DNA from: Pseudomonadota bacterium
GTDB taxonomy: Bacteria; Pseudomonadota; Alphaproteobacteria; Caulobacterales; Caulobacteraceae
Assembly (NCBI GenBank): GCA_963205025.1
Contig: CAUJHO010000095.1
Coordinates: 62,001 to 126,000, forward strand
Direction of reading: 5' to 3'
Length of the DNA: 64,000 nt
Below the pieces are notes generated by a model that saw only the letters and a program-made list of their open reading frames with translations, was not told the DNA's origin and did not search any database. The position numbers were made by a program, and so were the translations under genes. Positions 24,919 to 33,791 of the stretch are shown here, piece by piece. The number at the start of each line of letters is the position of its first letter. Position 1 is the stretch's first letter.

Positions 24919-26421
24919 ATGATGCAGACACCCCACGATCAAGTCGCCCGGATCCTGACCGCCTTCGGTCTTTCGCCCGCCGAGGGCACCCTGCGCGTCC
25001 AGTCGCCGATCGACGGCAGCGAGTTAGCCCGCCTGGCCGAGCATACGCCCGACGCGGCCGCTGCCGCCGTCGGGCGGGCCGTCACCGCGTTCGAGGCCTG
25101 GCGGCGGGTTCCGGCCCCGCGCCGGGGGGAACTGGTCCGTCTGTTCGGCGAGGAACTGCGCGCCGCCAAGGACGATCTGGCCATGCTGGTGACCCTGGAG
25201 GCCGGCAAGGTCACCTCCGAGGGCCTGGGCGAGGTTCAGGAGATGATCGACATCTGCGACTTCGCCACCGGCCTCAGCCGCCAGCTCTATGGCCTGACCC
25301 TGCCGAGCGAGCGGCCCGGCCACCACATGCGCGAAACCTGGCAACCGCTGGGCCCGGTGGCTGTGATCAGCGCCTTCAACTTTCCCGTCGCGGTCTGGGC
25401 CTGGAATGCGGCCCTGGCGCTGGTCAGCGGCGATCCGGTGATCTGGAAGCCGTCCGAGAAAACGCCCCTGACCGCCCTGGCGACCCAGGCCGTGTTCGAA
25501 CGGGCCGTGACCCGCTTCGGCGATGATGCCCCGGCCCACCTGTCACAGGTGCTGATCGGTGGGCGCGAGCTGGGCGAGGCCCTGGCCGGCGATCCGCGCG
25601 TCCCTCTGATCTCGGCCACCGGCTCGACGCGCATGGGCAGACAGGTGGCCCAGATCGTGGCCGGGCGGCTGGGCCGCTCGCTGCTCGAACTGGGCGGCAA
25701 CAACGCCATGATCGTCACCCCCACCGCCGACCTCGAGCTGGCGGTGCGGGCCATCGCCTTTTCGGCGGTCGGAACGGCGGGTCAGCGTTGCACCACCCTG
25801 CGGCGCTTGATCGTCCATGAGGATGTCGCCGCCGGACTGATCGAGCGGCTCGTCAAGGCCTATGGCACCCTGCCCATCGGTGATCCGCGCGAGGCGGGCA
25901 CCCTGGTCGGGCCGCTGATCGATCCCGAGGCGGCTGCGGGCTTTGCCCGCGCGCTCGACCAGGCGCGGGCCGAGGGCGGCGAAGTGCTGACCGGCGGTCA
26001 GGCCCTGGACCGGCCCGGCAACTATGTGACGCCGGCGCTGGTGCGGATGCCGGGTCAGTCAGAAGTCGTCTGGCACGAGACCTTCGCCCCGATCCTCTAT
26101 GTGCTGACCTATCGCGACCTGGAACAGGCCATCGCCCTGCAGAATGCCGTACCGCAGGGGCTGAGCTCGTGCATCTTCACCGGCTCGGTGCGCGAGTCCG
26201 AAGGCTTCTTGTCGGCCTGGGGTTCGGACTGCGGCATCGCCAATGTCAACATCGGCCCGTCCGGGGCCGAGATCGGCGGGGCCTTCGGCGGGGAAAAAGA
26301 TACCGGTGGCGGGCGCGAGAGCGGCTCGGACGCCTGGAAAGCCTATATGCGCCGCCAGACCCAGTCGGTGAATTTCTCCGACGCCCTGCCGCTGGCGCAA
26401 GGGGTCAGGTTCGAGGTTTAG
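24919..26421 (+). CDS. Aldehyde dehydrogenase, aminoadipate-semialdehyde/piperideine-6-carboxylate type
   Basis: A 500-residue NAD-dependent aldehyde dehydrogenase from the ATG at 24919. The catalytic Cys291 is in AGQRCTTLRRL and the general base Glu257 is in LLELGGNNA. Rossmann features include ISATGSTRMG. GAFGGEKDTGGGRESGSD near the C-terminus is characteristic of the ALDH7/AmaB family, which oxidises the semialdehyde formed in lysine catabolism (piperideine-6-carboxylate to aminoadipate). Substrate is inferred from the family. The end overlaps the DUF4126 gene on the other strand. It diverges from the 24795 gene over 123 bases. Confidence 0.88.
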   Translation: MMQTPHDQVARILTAFGLSPAEGTLRVQSPIDGSELARLAEHTPDAAAAAVGRAVTAFEAWRRVPAPRRGELVRLFGEELRAAKDDLAMLVTLEAGKVTSEGLGEVQEMIDICDFATGLSRQLYGLTLPSERPGHHMRETWQPLGPVAVISAFNFPVAVWAWNAALALVSGDPVIWKPSEKTPLTALATQAVFERAVTRFGDDAPAHLSQVLIGGRELGEALAGDPRVPLISATGSTRMGRQVAQIVAGRLGRSLLELGGNNAMIVTPTADLELAVRAIAFSAVGTAGQRCTTLRRLIVHEDVAAGLIERLVKAYGTLPIGDPREAGTLVGPLIDPEAAAGFARALDQARAEGGEVLTGGQALDRPGNYVTPALVRMPGQSEVVWHETFAPILYVLTYRDLEQAIALQNAVPQGLSSCIFTGSVRESEGFLSAWGSDCGIANVNIGPSGAEIGGAFGGEKDTGGGRESGSDAWKAYMRRQTQSVNFSDALPLAQGVRFEV

Positions 26422-27050
26422 CCCCCCGCAGGCTCGATCCGGTTGGAGTTCGGGCCGCGATCGCGCTGCCAGCGGTGATACAGCTTCCACACGCCCCAGA
26501 ACACCAGCAGCAGCGCCACCGGGATCAGCATCGGCATCAGGAAGGCCAGCAGCACCGTGCCGATGCTGAGGACATCGTCCATGAGGCTGAGGAAGGGATT
26601 GGCCAGGCCACCGGTCGTGGCCGTCGAGGCCGCGCGCGTCCCGCCTTGGGCCGCCCCGAAGGCCAGCGCCGTCGGGGCCCCGACGATGATGCCGGCGACG
26701 GCGGCGGCGGTCGGGTCCAGCCCGGCGAAGACCGAACCGGCGGCCACGGCCCCGGCGATGGGGCGCGCGACGATGCCGACGGCGTGCAGGGCATTGTCCA
26801 GCAGCGGGATCTTGTCGGCCACGACCTCCAGCACCGTCGCCAGGCCTAGCGCCGCAATGGCGGTGTTGGACGTCATCCAGGCCATGCTCTCGTTCAGCTC
26901 GATGCCGAACAGCTGGAACCGGGCTGCCAGGGCCGCCATCAACAGCGGAATGAAGATCCGCAGGCCCGAGGCCGCCGCCAGACCCAGGCCGAGCATGGCC
27001 GGCAGGATCCAGGTCTGAAGGATGTCGGGCGAGGGCAGGGACTCAAGCAC
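26418..27050 (-). CDS. DUF4126 membrane protein
   Basis: A 210-residue polytopic membrane protein of the DUF4126 family. The segment AASGLRIFIPLLMAALAARF at about residues 22-42, a TVLEVVADKIPLLDNALHAVG block (in parts), a glycine-rich loop (PIAGAVAAGSVFAGL) and two more hydrophobic segments near the C-terminus are visible. Homologues are small integral membrane proteins of unknown function. The convergent stop overlaps the dehydrogenase stop by four bases (TTAG). The DUF962 gene is upstream with nine bases between, so they are probably co-transcribed. Confidence 0.85.
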   Translation of the reverse strand: MLESLPSPDILQTWILPAMLGLGLAAASGLRIFIPLLMAALAARFQLFGIELNESMAWMTSNTAIAALGLATVLEVVADKIPLLDNALHAVGIVARPIAGAVAAGSVFAGLDPTAAAVAGIIVGAPTALAFGAAQGGTRAASTATTGGLANPFLSLMDDVLSIGTVLLAFLMPMLIPVALLLVFWGVWKLYHRWQRDRGPNSNRIEPAGG

Positions 27051-27059
27051 GAGGGCCTC

Positions 27060-27389
27060 CTAGAACCGGCGTTGGCCGGTCACCGTCTCGAAAAACATCC
27101 GCCAGTCCCCCATCAGGCTCCACAAGGGATATTTGAACGTCGCCGGCCTGTTCTTCTCGAACACGAAATGCCCCACCCAGGCGAAACCGTAACCGACAAA
27201 CGGCATGGCCAGCAACCACCACGGATTCAGGGTGATGACGGCCGTCGCCAGCAGCCCCAGAACCAGGGCCGATCCGACGATGTGGATGCGCCGGCAGATC
27301 TGGTTGGAATGCTCGTGGATGTAGAAGGGATAGAACTCTGAAAAGCTCCTGAAGCGATCCCCGGAGGCGGGCGTGGGCTGATGGGTCAT
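27060..27389 (-). CDS. DUF962/Mpo1-like membrane protein
   Basis: A 109-residue protein from the ATG at 27389. It shows the DUF962 features: FSEFYPFYIHEHSNQICRR, then hydrophobic segments (VGSALVLGLLATAVITL, WWLLAMPFVGYGFAWVGHF) and FEKNRPATFKYPLWSLMGD. The His residues in YPFYIHEHSN and WVGHF fit the fungal Mpo1 dioxygenase family, in which iron-bound enzymes act on 2-hydroxy fatty acids. The role here is not known. The longer in-frame ORF (from 27683) is rejected because it would run through the repeat at 27431. Confidence 0.85.
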   Translation of the reverse strand: MTHQPTPASGDRFRSFSEFYPFYIHEHSNQICRRIHIVGSALVLGLLATAVITLNPWWLLAMPFVGYGFAWVGHFVFEKNRPATFKYPLWSLMGDWRMFFETVTGQRRF

Positions 27390-27430
27390 GGAAAGAGGTT
27401 CGCGCGGTTGCGCCGGCTTGTCGAGAGTTG

Positions 27431-27480
27431 ATCCTCCCCCGTTCACGGGGGAGGGGGACCGCTTGCGGTGGAGGGGGCGA
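27431..27480. repeat. GC-rich nested-hairpin repeat, family A
   Basis: A 50-base element with ATCCTCCCCC at the left end. It forms two nested hairpins: CCTCCCCC/GGGGGAGG around a short GTTCAC loop, then ACCGC/GCGGT. The remainder is GGAGGGGGCG. It lies in the 232-base intergenic stretch upstream of the MmeI-like gene (27390-27621), which otherwise has a further GC-rich hairpin-prone tail. Its sequence closely matches both arms of the element at 29191-29335. Confidence 0.85.
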
Positions 27481-27621
27481 CGGCTCGCACAACGGCGTGG
27501 AGGGGCCTGTCGTGCCAGGCGGCCCCCGGCGGCGAAAGCGGTGGCACCCCCGCAACCGCACGGGGAAAAACCGTTGCGTGGGCCGGGCGGACTGGGCCAA
27601 GTGGGGGCCGGGAGGCCCTGA

Positions 27622-30600
27622 GTGGACGTCGAACAGTTCATTGATCGCTGGAAGGACGCGCGCGGCGGGGCCGAACGCGCCAACTATCAGATCTTTCTGG
27701 GAGAGCTGTGCGAGGCGCTGAACCTGCCGCGGCCTGATCCGGCCAGCCATCAGACCGCCGAAAACGACTATGTGTTCGAACGCGGCGTCAAACGGCGCGA
27801 CAGCGAAGAGCTGTCCTCGACCTTGAGGATCGACCTCTACAAGCGCGGCTGTTTCATCCTGGAGGCCAAACAGTCCCGCGCTTCGGACCGCCCGGACCAG
27901 CCGCGACTGTTCACGGACCAGGAAGCCGCCTCGACCGCCGCCGCCGAGGGCAAGTGGGACGTGCTGATGCGTCATGCGCGCCGCCAGGCCGAGGACTATG
28001 TGTTCCGCCTGCCGGCCAGCCATCCGGCCCCACCATTCATCCTGGTGTGCGACGTCGGCTATGTGTTCGAGGTCTATGCCGATTTTTCGGGCTCCGGCCG
28101 GGCCTATTCGCCGTTCCCGGACCGCAAGGGCTATCGCATCCGGCTGGAGGACCTGCGCGATGAGGCGATCCAGGATCGCCTGGAGGCGATCTGGAAAGAC
28201 CCCCAGTCGCTCGATCCGTCGAAAAAAGCCGCCCAGGTCACGCGCCAGATTGCCGAGCGCCTGGCGGCGGTGTCGCGTCGGCTGGAACGCACCCATCCGC
28301 CGGAGGAGGTCGCGCATTTCCTGATGCGCTGCATCTTCACCATGTTCGCCGAGGATGTGGACCTCCTGCCCAAGGGGAAGTTCACCGAACTCCTGACCGA
28401 GTGCCTCGACGGCCCCGACAGCTTCGCGCCGCTGCTCAAGGAGCTCTGGCAGAAGATGGACAAGCCGAACCACGACGATCGGTTCTATTCCCTGTTCAAG
28501 ACGCATCTTCGCTATTTCAACGGCGGCCTTTTCCACGACCCGCGCGCATTTCCGATGACCCGGGAAGAGATCGGCGAGCTGCTGGCGGCGTCGAAGCACG
28601 ACTGGCGCTATGTCGAGCCGGCCATCTTCGGCACCCTGGTCGAACAGGCGCTGGACCCGGCGGAGCGGCGCAAGCTGGGGGCCCACTATACGCCGCGCGC
28701 CTATGTCGAGCGGCTGGTCGAGGTGACGGTGATGGAGCCGTTGCGTCAGGACTGGGACACCGCCCAGCTCAAGGCCGAGGACGCGCGGGCGCGCGGCGAA
28801 AACGACGAGGCGGTGGCCATCATCCGCGCCTTCCACAAACAGCTGTGCGCCACCCGCGTGCTGGACCCGGCCTGCGGCACCGGCAACTTTCTGTATGTGT
28901 CGCTGGAGCTGATGAAGCGGCTGGAAGGCGAGGTTCTGGAGGCCCTGGTCGAGCTGGGCCAGGCCGACACCCTGGGTCTGGAAACGGTCGATCCGCACCA
29001 GTTCCTGGGCATCGAGCTGAATGTGCGGGCCGCCGCCATTGCCGAGCTGGTGCTGTGGATCGGCTATCTGCAGCAGCATTACCGCAACCGCGCCGAACAC
29101 CCGGCCGAGCCGATCCTGAAGGCGTTCAACAACATCCAGCAAAAGGACGCGGTCCTGACCTGGGACGGCTATCCCGAGCTGCAGTTTCAAATCCTCCCCC
29201 GCAAGGCGGGGGAGGGGGACCCCGTAGGGGTGGAGGGGGCGGCGGACGCCACCGCGCCCGTTCCGTCGACCTCAGCCCCCGGTCCCGCCCCCTCCACCGC
29301 GTCGCGGTCCCCCTCCCCCATGAATGGGGGAGGATCAGGCGCCGTGCAGGTCTATCCCAATGCCCGTCGCCCCGACTGGCCGCAGACCGAGTTCATCGTG
29401 GGTAACCCGCCGTTTATTGGCGGCAAGGACATTCGCGCGCGGATGATGCCGGGCTATGCCGAGGCCCTGTGGCGGGCCCATCCGCACATGAACGAAAGCG
29501 CCGATTTCGTCATGTACTGGTGGGATCGGGCTGCTGAGCTTTTGACGCGCAAGAAGACGCCGCTGCGCCGGTTCGGCCTGGTCACGACCAACTCCATCAG
29601 CCAGGTGTTCCAGCGCCGGGTGATGGAGCGGCATCTGAACGCCAAGGCCCCGATCAGCCTGACCTTCGCCATCCCCGACCATCCCTGGACCAAGGCCACA
29701 AAGGACAGTGCGGCGGTCCGCATCGCAATGACCGTGGGTCAGGCCGGATCATACGACGGCGTCTTGTGGGAGGTGACGTCAGAGGCCGACCTCGACACCG
29801 ATGCGCCCGACATCGAATTCGTCCGCCGCTCCGGCAAGATCAACTCGGACCTGACGGTGGGCGTGGATGTGACCAAGGCGAGGCCTCTGATGGCCAATGA
29901 GGGGCTGTCGTCGCCGGGGGTGAAGCTGCACGGCGCGGGCTTCATCGTCACGCCACAGGAGGCCGAACATCTGGGTCTGGGTCGCCGACCGGGGCTGGAG
30001 CGGCATATCCGCACCTATCGCAACGGGCGCGACCTGACGGCCCATCCGCGCGGCGTCATGGTCATCGACCTGTTCGGCCTGACGGCGGAAACGGTGCGGC
30101 GGGATTACCCCGAGGTCTATCAGCACGTGCTTGCGACCGTGAGGCCGGAACGCGACGCCAACAACCGGGCGTCCTACCGCGACAATTGGTGGATATTCGG
30201 GGAGCCGCGCTCGGAGCTGCGCCCGGCGCTGGAGGGCCTGCCGCGTTACATCGCGACGGTTGAGACGGCCAAGCACCGGGTGTTTCAGTTCCTCGATCAG
30301 AGCATCCTGCCGGACAATAAGTTGATTGCTTTGGCAGACGCCGACGCGGGCGTGCTGGCGGTCCTCAGTTCCCGACTGCACGTTCATTGGGCAACTACGG
30401 CGGGAGGTTGGTTGGGGTTTGGAAATGACCCCGTCTATGTGAAATCCCGGACCTTCGACCCCTTCCCCTTCCCGGACCCTGCCGACACCACCCGCACCCG
30501 GCTGCGCGAGCTCGGCGAGGAGCTGGACGCCACCCGCAAGACGGTTCAGGCCGAGCATCCCGATCTGACCCTGACGGGCCTGTATAATGTGCTGGAAAAG

Positions 30601-31134
30601 CTGAAGGCCGGCGAGGCCCTGTCGGACAAGGAGGTCGACATCAAGGATCGCGGGCGGGTGCTGATCCTGAAGGATCTGCACGACCAGATCGACCGGGCGA
30701 CCGCCGACGCCTATGGCTGGCCGCACGACCTCAGCGACGAACAGATCCTGGAACGGCTGGTCGCCCTGAACGCCGAGCGGGCGGCGGAAGAGGCGGCGGG
30801 CCATGTCCGCTGGCTGCGGCCCGACTATCAGATCCCGCGCTTTGCCAGGGGCGCCGTGGCCCAGACCGACAAGCTGGACCTGGGCGAGGCCGAGGTGGCC
30901 ATCGACAAGGGCCTGCCGCGCTTCCCCACCGACAAGGGCGAACAGGTCATGGCCATTCGCGCCCTGTTGCTGGAGACGGGACGCCCCCTCGACGCCGCCG
31001 CCATCTCGCGCGGCTTCAAGGGCGGCGGCAAGCGTATCGAACAGCGCGTGCATCAGGCCCTGACCACCCTGGTCCGCTACGGCGAGATCACGCTCCTGCC
31101 CAACGGCCAATACGTCACCCGCCGCGCCGCATGA
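27622..31134 (+). CDS. MmeI-like (type IIL) restriction-modification enzyme
   Basis: A 1170-residue single-chain enzyme with a GTG start at 27622 and GGAGG at 27611-27615. Domains in order: N-terminal PD-(D/E)XK nuclease (Asp71, Glu81, Lys83 in ILEAKQ), helical spacer to about 400, adenine methyltransferase with motif I DPACGTGNF (415-423) and motif IV NPPF (595-598), then target recognition and C-terminal domains with KSRTFDPFPFPDP near 945. This layout fits the MmeI family, which cuts and methylates the same site. Residues 524-571 are encoded by an inserted palindromic repeat just before motif IV. Catalytic residues appear intact, but the insertion may affect activity. Confidence 0.85.
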   Translation: MDVEQFIDRWKDARGGAERANYQIFLGELCEALNLPRPDPASHQTAENDYVFERGVKRRDSEELSSTLRIDLYKRGCFILEAKQSRASDRPDQPRLFTDQEAASTAAAEGKWDVLMRHARRQAEDYVFRLPASHPAPPFILVCDVGYVFEVYADFSGSGRAYSPFPDRKGYRIRLEDLRDEAIQDRLEAIWKDPQSLDPSKKAAQVTRQIAERLAAVSRRLERTHPPEEVAHFLMRCIFTMFAEDVDLLPKGKFTELLTECLDGPDSFAPLLKELWQKMDKPNHDDRFYSLFKTHLRYFNGGLFHDPRAFPMTREEIGELLAASKHDWRYVEPAIFGTLVEQALDPAERRKLGAHYTPRAYVERLVEVTVMEPLRQDWDTAQLKAEDARARGENDEAVAIIRAFHKQLCATRVLDPACGTGNFLYVSLELMKRLEGEVLEALVELGQADTLGLETVDPHQFLGIELNVRAAAIAELVLWIGYLQQHYRNRAEHPAEPILKAFNNIQQKDAVLTWDGYPELQFQILPRKAGEGDPVGVEGAADATAPVPSTSAPGPAPSTASRSPSPMNGGGSGAVQVYPNARRPDWPQTEFIVGNPPFIGGKDIRARMMPGYAEALWRAHPHMNESADFVMYWWDRAAELLTRKKTPLRRFGLVTTNSISQVFQRRVMERHLNAKAPISLTFAIPDHPWTKATKDSAAVRIAMTVGQAGSYDGVLWEVTSEADLDTDAPDIEFVRRSGKINSDLTVGVDVTKARPLMANEGLSSPGVKLHGAGFIVTPQEAEHLGLGRRPGLERHIRTYRNGRDLTAHPRGVMVIDLFGLTAETVRRDYPEVYQHVLATVRPERDANNRASYRDNWWIFGEPRSELRPALEGLPRYIATVETAKHRVFQFLDQSILPDNKLIALADADAGVLAVLSSRLHVHWATTAGGWLGFGNDPVYVKSRTFDPFPFPDPADTTRTRLRELGEELDATRKTVQAEHPDLTLTGLYNVLEKLKAGEALSDKEVDIKDRGRVLILKDLHDQIDRATADAYGWPHDLSDEQILERLVALNAERAAEEAAGHVRWLRPDYQIPRFARGAVAQTDKLDLGEAEVAIDKGLPRFPTDKGEQVMAIRALLLETGRPLDAAAISRGFKGGGKRIEQRVHQALTTLVRYGEITLLPNGQYVTRRAA
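29191..29335. repeat. Inverted-repeat element inserted in frame in the MmeI-like gene
   Basis: Two arms of about 51 bases (29191-29242 and 29285-29335) are inverted copies of each other and of the element at 27431-27480. Each arm has a CCTCCCCC/GGGGGAGG hairpin with a variable loop and an inner ACC..GGT hairpin. The unique spacer is about 42 bases. The whole element is translated in frame as a Pro/Ala/Gly/Ser-rich segment (residues 524-571). It lies between the LTWDGYPELQFQ strand and the RRPDWPQTEFIVGNPPF block, where MmeI-family proteins normally have only a short loop. Confidence 0.9.
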
Positions 31135-31168
31135 CGAACGACGACCACAGCACGACAGGATTGAGCGC

Positions 31169-31693
31169 ATGGATCCCGCCCCGCCCCTGATCACCAGCGA
31201 GTGGATCAACACCGACCGGCCGCTCGATATACCTGACTTTCGTGGGCAGGTTCTGGTGATCGAGGCCTTTCAGATGCTGTGTCCGGGCTGTGTCTCGCAC
31301 GGTCTGCCGCAGGTGCAGCGGGTGGCCCAAGCCTTTGCCTCGGATCAGGTGGCGGTGATCGGCCTGCATACGGTGTTCGAACACCGCGAGGCCCAAGGCA
31401 GCCGCGCGGCCCTGGCCGCCTTTGCCCACGAGTACAAGCTGGATTTTCCCATCGGCATCGACCGTCAGGACGGCCGGCTGCCGGCCACCATGGCGGCCTA
31501 TCAGATGCAGGGCACCCCGACCCTGATCATCATCGACCGGCAGGGGCGGCGGCGCTTTCAGAGGTTCGGCTCGGTCGATGACCTGAGGCTCGGCATCATC
31601 CTGGGCAGCCTGGTGGCCGAGACGGAGCTGCCCGCCGAAGACAGCCCACAATCAACCGCCGCCGGCTGCGACGAGGACGGCTGTGCGGTGTAG
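31169..31693 (+). CDS. Thioredoxin-fold redoxin (TlpA/AhpC-like)
   Basis: A 174-residue thioredoxin-fold protein without signal peptide. The redox motif is CPGC in FQMLCPGCVSHG (about residues 38-42); the cis-Pro loop is GTPTLIIIDRQG (about residues 114-125). The N-terminal NTDRPLDIPDFRGQVLVIEAF is that of TlpA/redoxin proteins. The C-terminus has a CDEDGC tail with two further Cys. It likely reduces or oxidises a protein disulfide in the cytoplasm. It precedes the Nramp-like gene by 35 bases; a link to metal handling is possible but unproven. Confidence 0.8.
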   Translation: MDPAPPLITSEWINTDRPLDIPDFRGQVLVIEAFQMLCPGCVSHGLPQVQRVAQAFASDQVAVIGLHTVFEHREAQGSRAALAAFAHEYKLDFPIGIDRQDGRLPATMAAYQMQGTPTLIIIDRQGRRRFQRFGSVDDLRLGIILGSLVAETELPAEDSPQSTAAGCDEDGCAV

Positions 31694-31728
31694 GGTTCAG
31701 GCCTGAACATCGAACCGGAATACCTCGC

Positions 31729-33015
31729 ATGACCGCCACGCCACCGCCGTCTGACGCATCCTCCATGCCTCGCTGGACCCTCATCGGGCCGGGGCTGGTG
31801 GCGGCCGCCACGGGGGTGGGGGCCGGAGACCTGGTGGCGACGCTGGTGGCCGGTGCCCAGTATGGCTACGCCCTGTTGTGGGCGGCGGTGGCCGGCACAG
31901 TGATCAAGGTGGCCCTGGCCGAGGGCGTGGGGCGCTGGACCCTGGCGTCGGGCCGCACCGTGTTCGACGGCTGGTCCAGCCTGCCGGGGCGTATCGGAAC
32001 CGGCGGGCGGCTGAACTGGGCCACGGCCTATTTCGCGGTCTATGTGGTGGTCTGGGGCTTTGTGTACGGGGCGGCGGCGATGTCGGCCTCGGCCCTGCCG
32101 CTGGCGGCGCTGTTCCCGGCGGTCGACCTGAAGGTGTTCGCCATCGCCTCGGGCCTGATCGGCCTTGGGCTGACGTGGTGGGGCGGTTATCGCGTGTTCG
32201 AAACGGTGATGGCCGGCCTGGTCGGGCTGATGTTCGTCACGGTGGTCGGGCTGGCGGTCGTGGTGGCCCCGGATATTCCGCGTCTGTTGACCGGCTTGTG
32301 GCCGACCCTGCCGGAGGGGGCGCTGTTCTATACGCTGGGGCTGATCGGCGGGGTCGGCGGAACGATCACCATGGCGGCCTATGGCTACTGGCTGCGCGCC
32401 AAGGGCTGGCGTGGGGCGGGCTGGATCCGTGTCATGCGGATCGACAACCGGGTGGCCTATGGCATGACCGGCCTGTTCGTGGTGGCCATGTTGATCGTCG
32501 GGGCCGAGCTGTTGCACGCGGGCGGCGTGGCCCTGGCCGGCGGGGATCGGGGCCTGCTGGATCTGGGTGAGGTGCTTGCGGCCCGCTTCGGCCCGGTGGT
32601 GGCGACGGCGTTTCTGATCGGCTTCTGGGCCGCCAGCTTCTCGTCCCTGATCGGCGTGTGGAACGGCGTCAGCCTGATGTTCGCAGACTTCTGGGCCCAC
32701 ATGCGCGGCCGGCCCGAAGACGACGGCGTCGGGGCCGACGGCGCCCCGGCCTTCAAGGTCTATGCCCTGTGGCTGACCTTCCCGCCGATGGCCCTGCTGT
32801 TCATGGACCGCCCCGTGGCCCTGATCATCGCCTATGGGGCGCTGGGCAGCCTGTTCATGCCGTTTCTGGCCGGGACGCTGATCTGGCTGTTGAACTCAAA
32901 CCGGGTGGCCCCGGAATGGCGCAACGGCTGGGTATCCAACGCCCTCATGGCGGCGGCGGCGGTGCTGTTCTGCGTGCTGGCGGGTCGGGAGCTGGTGGGG
33001 CTCGTTTCAGGCTAG
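31729..33015 (+). CDS. Nramp-related transporter lacking canonical metal motifs
   Basis: A 428-residue membrane protein with about eleven hydrophobic segments and the LeuT-fold Nramp pattern. TM1 reads GPGLVAAATGVGAGDL, so the canonical DPGN is replaced by GAGD (residues 31-34). TM6 reads GTITMAAYGYW, so the MPH methionine-proline-histidine motif becomes M215-A216-A217. In true Nramps, Asp, Asn and Met coordinate Mn or Fe, so the usual site is not conserved. It belongs to the Nramp-related group and may carry Mg, another ion, or a different substrate. It converges with the zeta-kinase gene. Confidence 0.82.
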   Translation: MTATPPPSDASSMPRWTLIGPGLVAAATGVGAGDLVATLVAGAQYGYALLWAAVAGTVIKVALAEGVGRWTLASGRTVFDGWSSLPGRIGTGGRLNWATAYFAVYVVVWGFVYGAAAMSASALPLAALFPAVDLKVFAIASGLIGLGLTWWGGYRVFETVMAGLVGLMFVTVVGLAVVVAPDIPRLLTGLWPTLPEGALFYTLGLIGGVGGTITMAAYGYWLRAKGWRGAGWIRVMRIDNRVAYGMTGLFVVAMLIVGAELLHAGGVALAGGDRGLLDLGEVLAARFGPVVATAFLIGFWAASFSSLIGVWNGVSLMFADFWAHMRGRPEDDGVGADGAPAFKVYALWLTFPPMALLFMDRPVALIIAYGALGSLFMPFLAGTLIWLLNSNRVAPEWRNGWVSNALMAAAAVLFCVLAGRELVGLVSG

Positions 33016-33044
33016 GCCGACCGGGACTGTCGCGACGCATTTGC

Positions 33045-33791
33045 CTAACGCGGTTGAGACAGATCAGGGCAAGTCTTGCTCATCCATTCTGCGATTTCGG
33101 CGGGCGCACCGGTCGACACATCCCGAATATCGAAGCGCTGCTCGGAGCCGATCTGAACGCGAACGACTGTAAAGGCCTCTTTCTTGGTGCGGCTGTTGTC
33201 CATGAAGACAGTGGCGTCGGCCACGGGTGCGGCGTGGCGAATGGCCTTCTGCGTTTTTGGGAAGCGGGTGACGAGCTTTCTCACCTCGACGTCATGTCCG
33301 CCCTCGTCCTTGCGCGTCGCCACGCGCCCGATCGACACCTGTTCATTTGTGAGGCCAACGAAAAGAAGCAGCACGAAATACCCCGCCGCCTGCATCTGGC
33401 GAATGAGATCGACCTTGGATTCGACGGCACCGTCGGTGTGCTCAACCCAATGCGAAAAAACGGTTTCCATAGCGAAGGGGACGCCCTGGGCCAGCGCCTG
33501 CGCGACAAAGGCCTGGACGCCGTTCTGCGCGACGCGCATCCAGCTTTCGTCGGTGTCTCGAAGGTTAGCGGCCCAGTCGGCCAGAAAGCCGTCATCCCCG
33601 GGTTCGGGCAGGATGGAGAGCATCATCCGGTCGGCGTTGACCAAGGGTATTCTGAGCGTCTCAGCCAGATGCCGGTACCATAATGTCGACTTGCCCGAGC
33701 CATTGTGGCCGGCAAGGACGACTGCGAGGGGCTTGTTCGATCTGCGATGGGCCTCGAGTGCGACCTGCAGCGCAGCATCAAACCCGATCAC
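33045..33791 (-). CDS. Zeta-toxin-family P-loop kinase
   Basis: A 248-residue protein. Walker A is GHNGSGKST (residues 28-36), followed by the zeta-toxin acidic motif PLVNADRM (Asp54), and FAMETVFSHW, which fits the substrate-binding helix. The remainder carries two KVDLIRQMQAAGYFVLLLFVGL type segments and an RKDEGGHDVEVRKLV arginine-rich loop. Zeta toxins phosphorylate UDP-N-acetylglucosamine or other metabolites and poison the cell wall unless blocked. The gene overlaps by four bases (ATGA) a small upstream gene that may encode its partner. A housekeeping kinase cannot be ruled out. Confidence 0.78.
   Translation of the reverse strand: MIGFDAALQVALEAHRRSNKPLAVVLAGHNGSGKSTLWYRHLAETLRIPLVNADRMMLSILPEPGDDGFLADWAANLRDTDESWMRVAQNGVQAFVAQALAQGVPFAMETVFSHWVEHTDGAVESKVDLIRQMQAAGYFVLLLFVGLTNEQVSIGRVATRKDEGGHDVEVRKLVTRFPKTQKAIRHAAPVADATVFMDNSRTKKEAFTVVRVQIGSEQRFDIRDVSTGAPAEIAEWMSKTCPDLSQPR

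Noticed and set aside
27043..29190. A 715-codon minus-strand open frame opposite the MmeI-like gene
   Set aside because: The plus strand encodes recognised domains; the minus product has no family features and overlaps the DUF962 gene.
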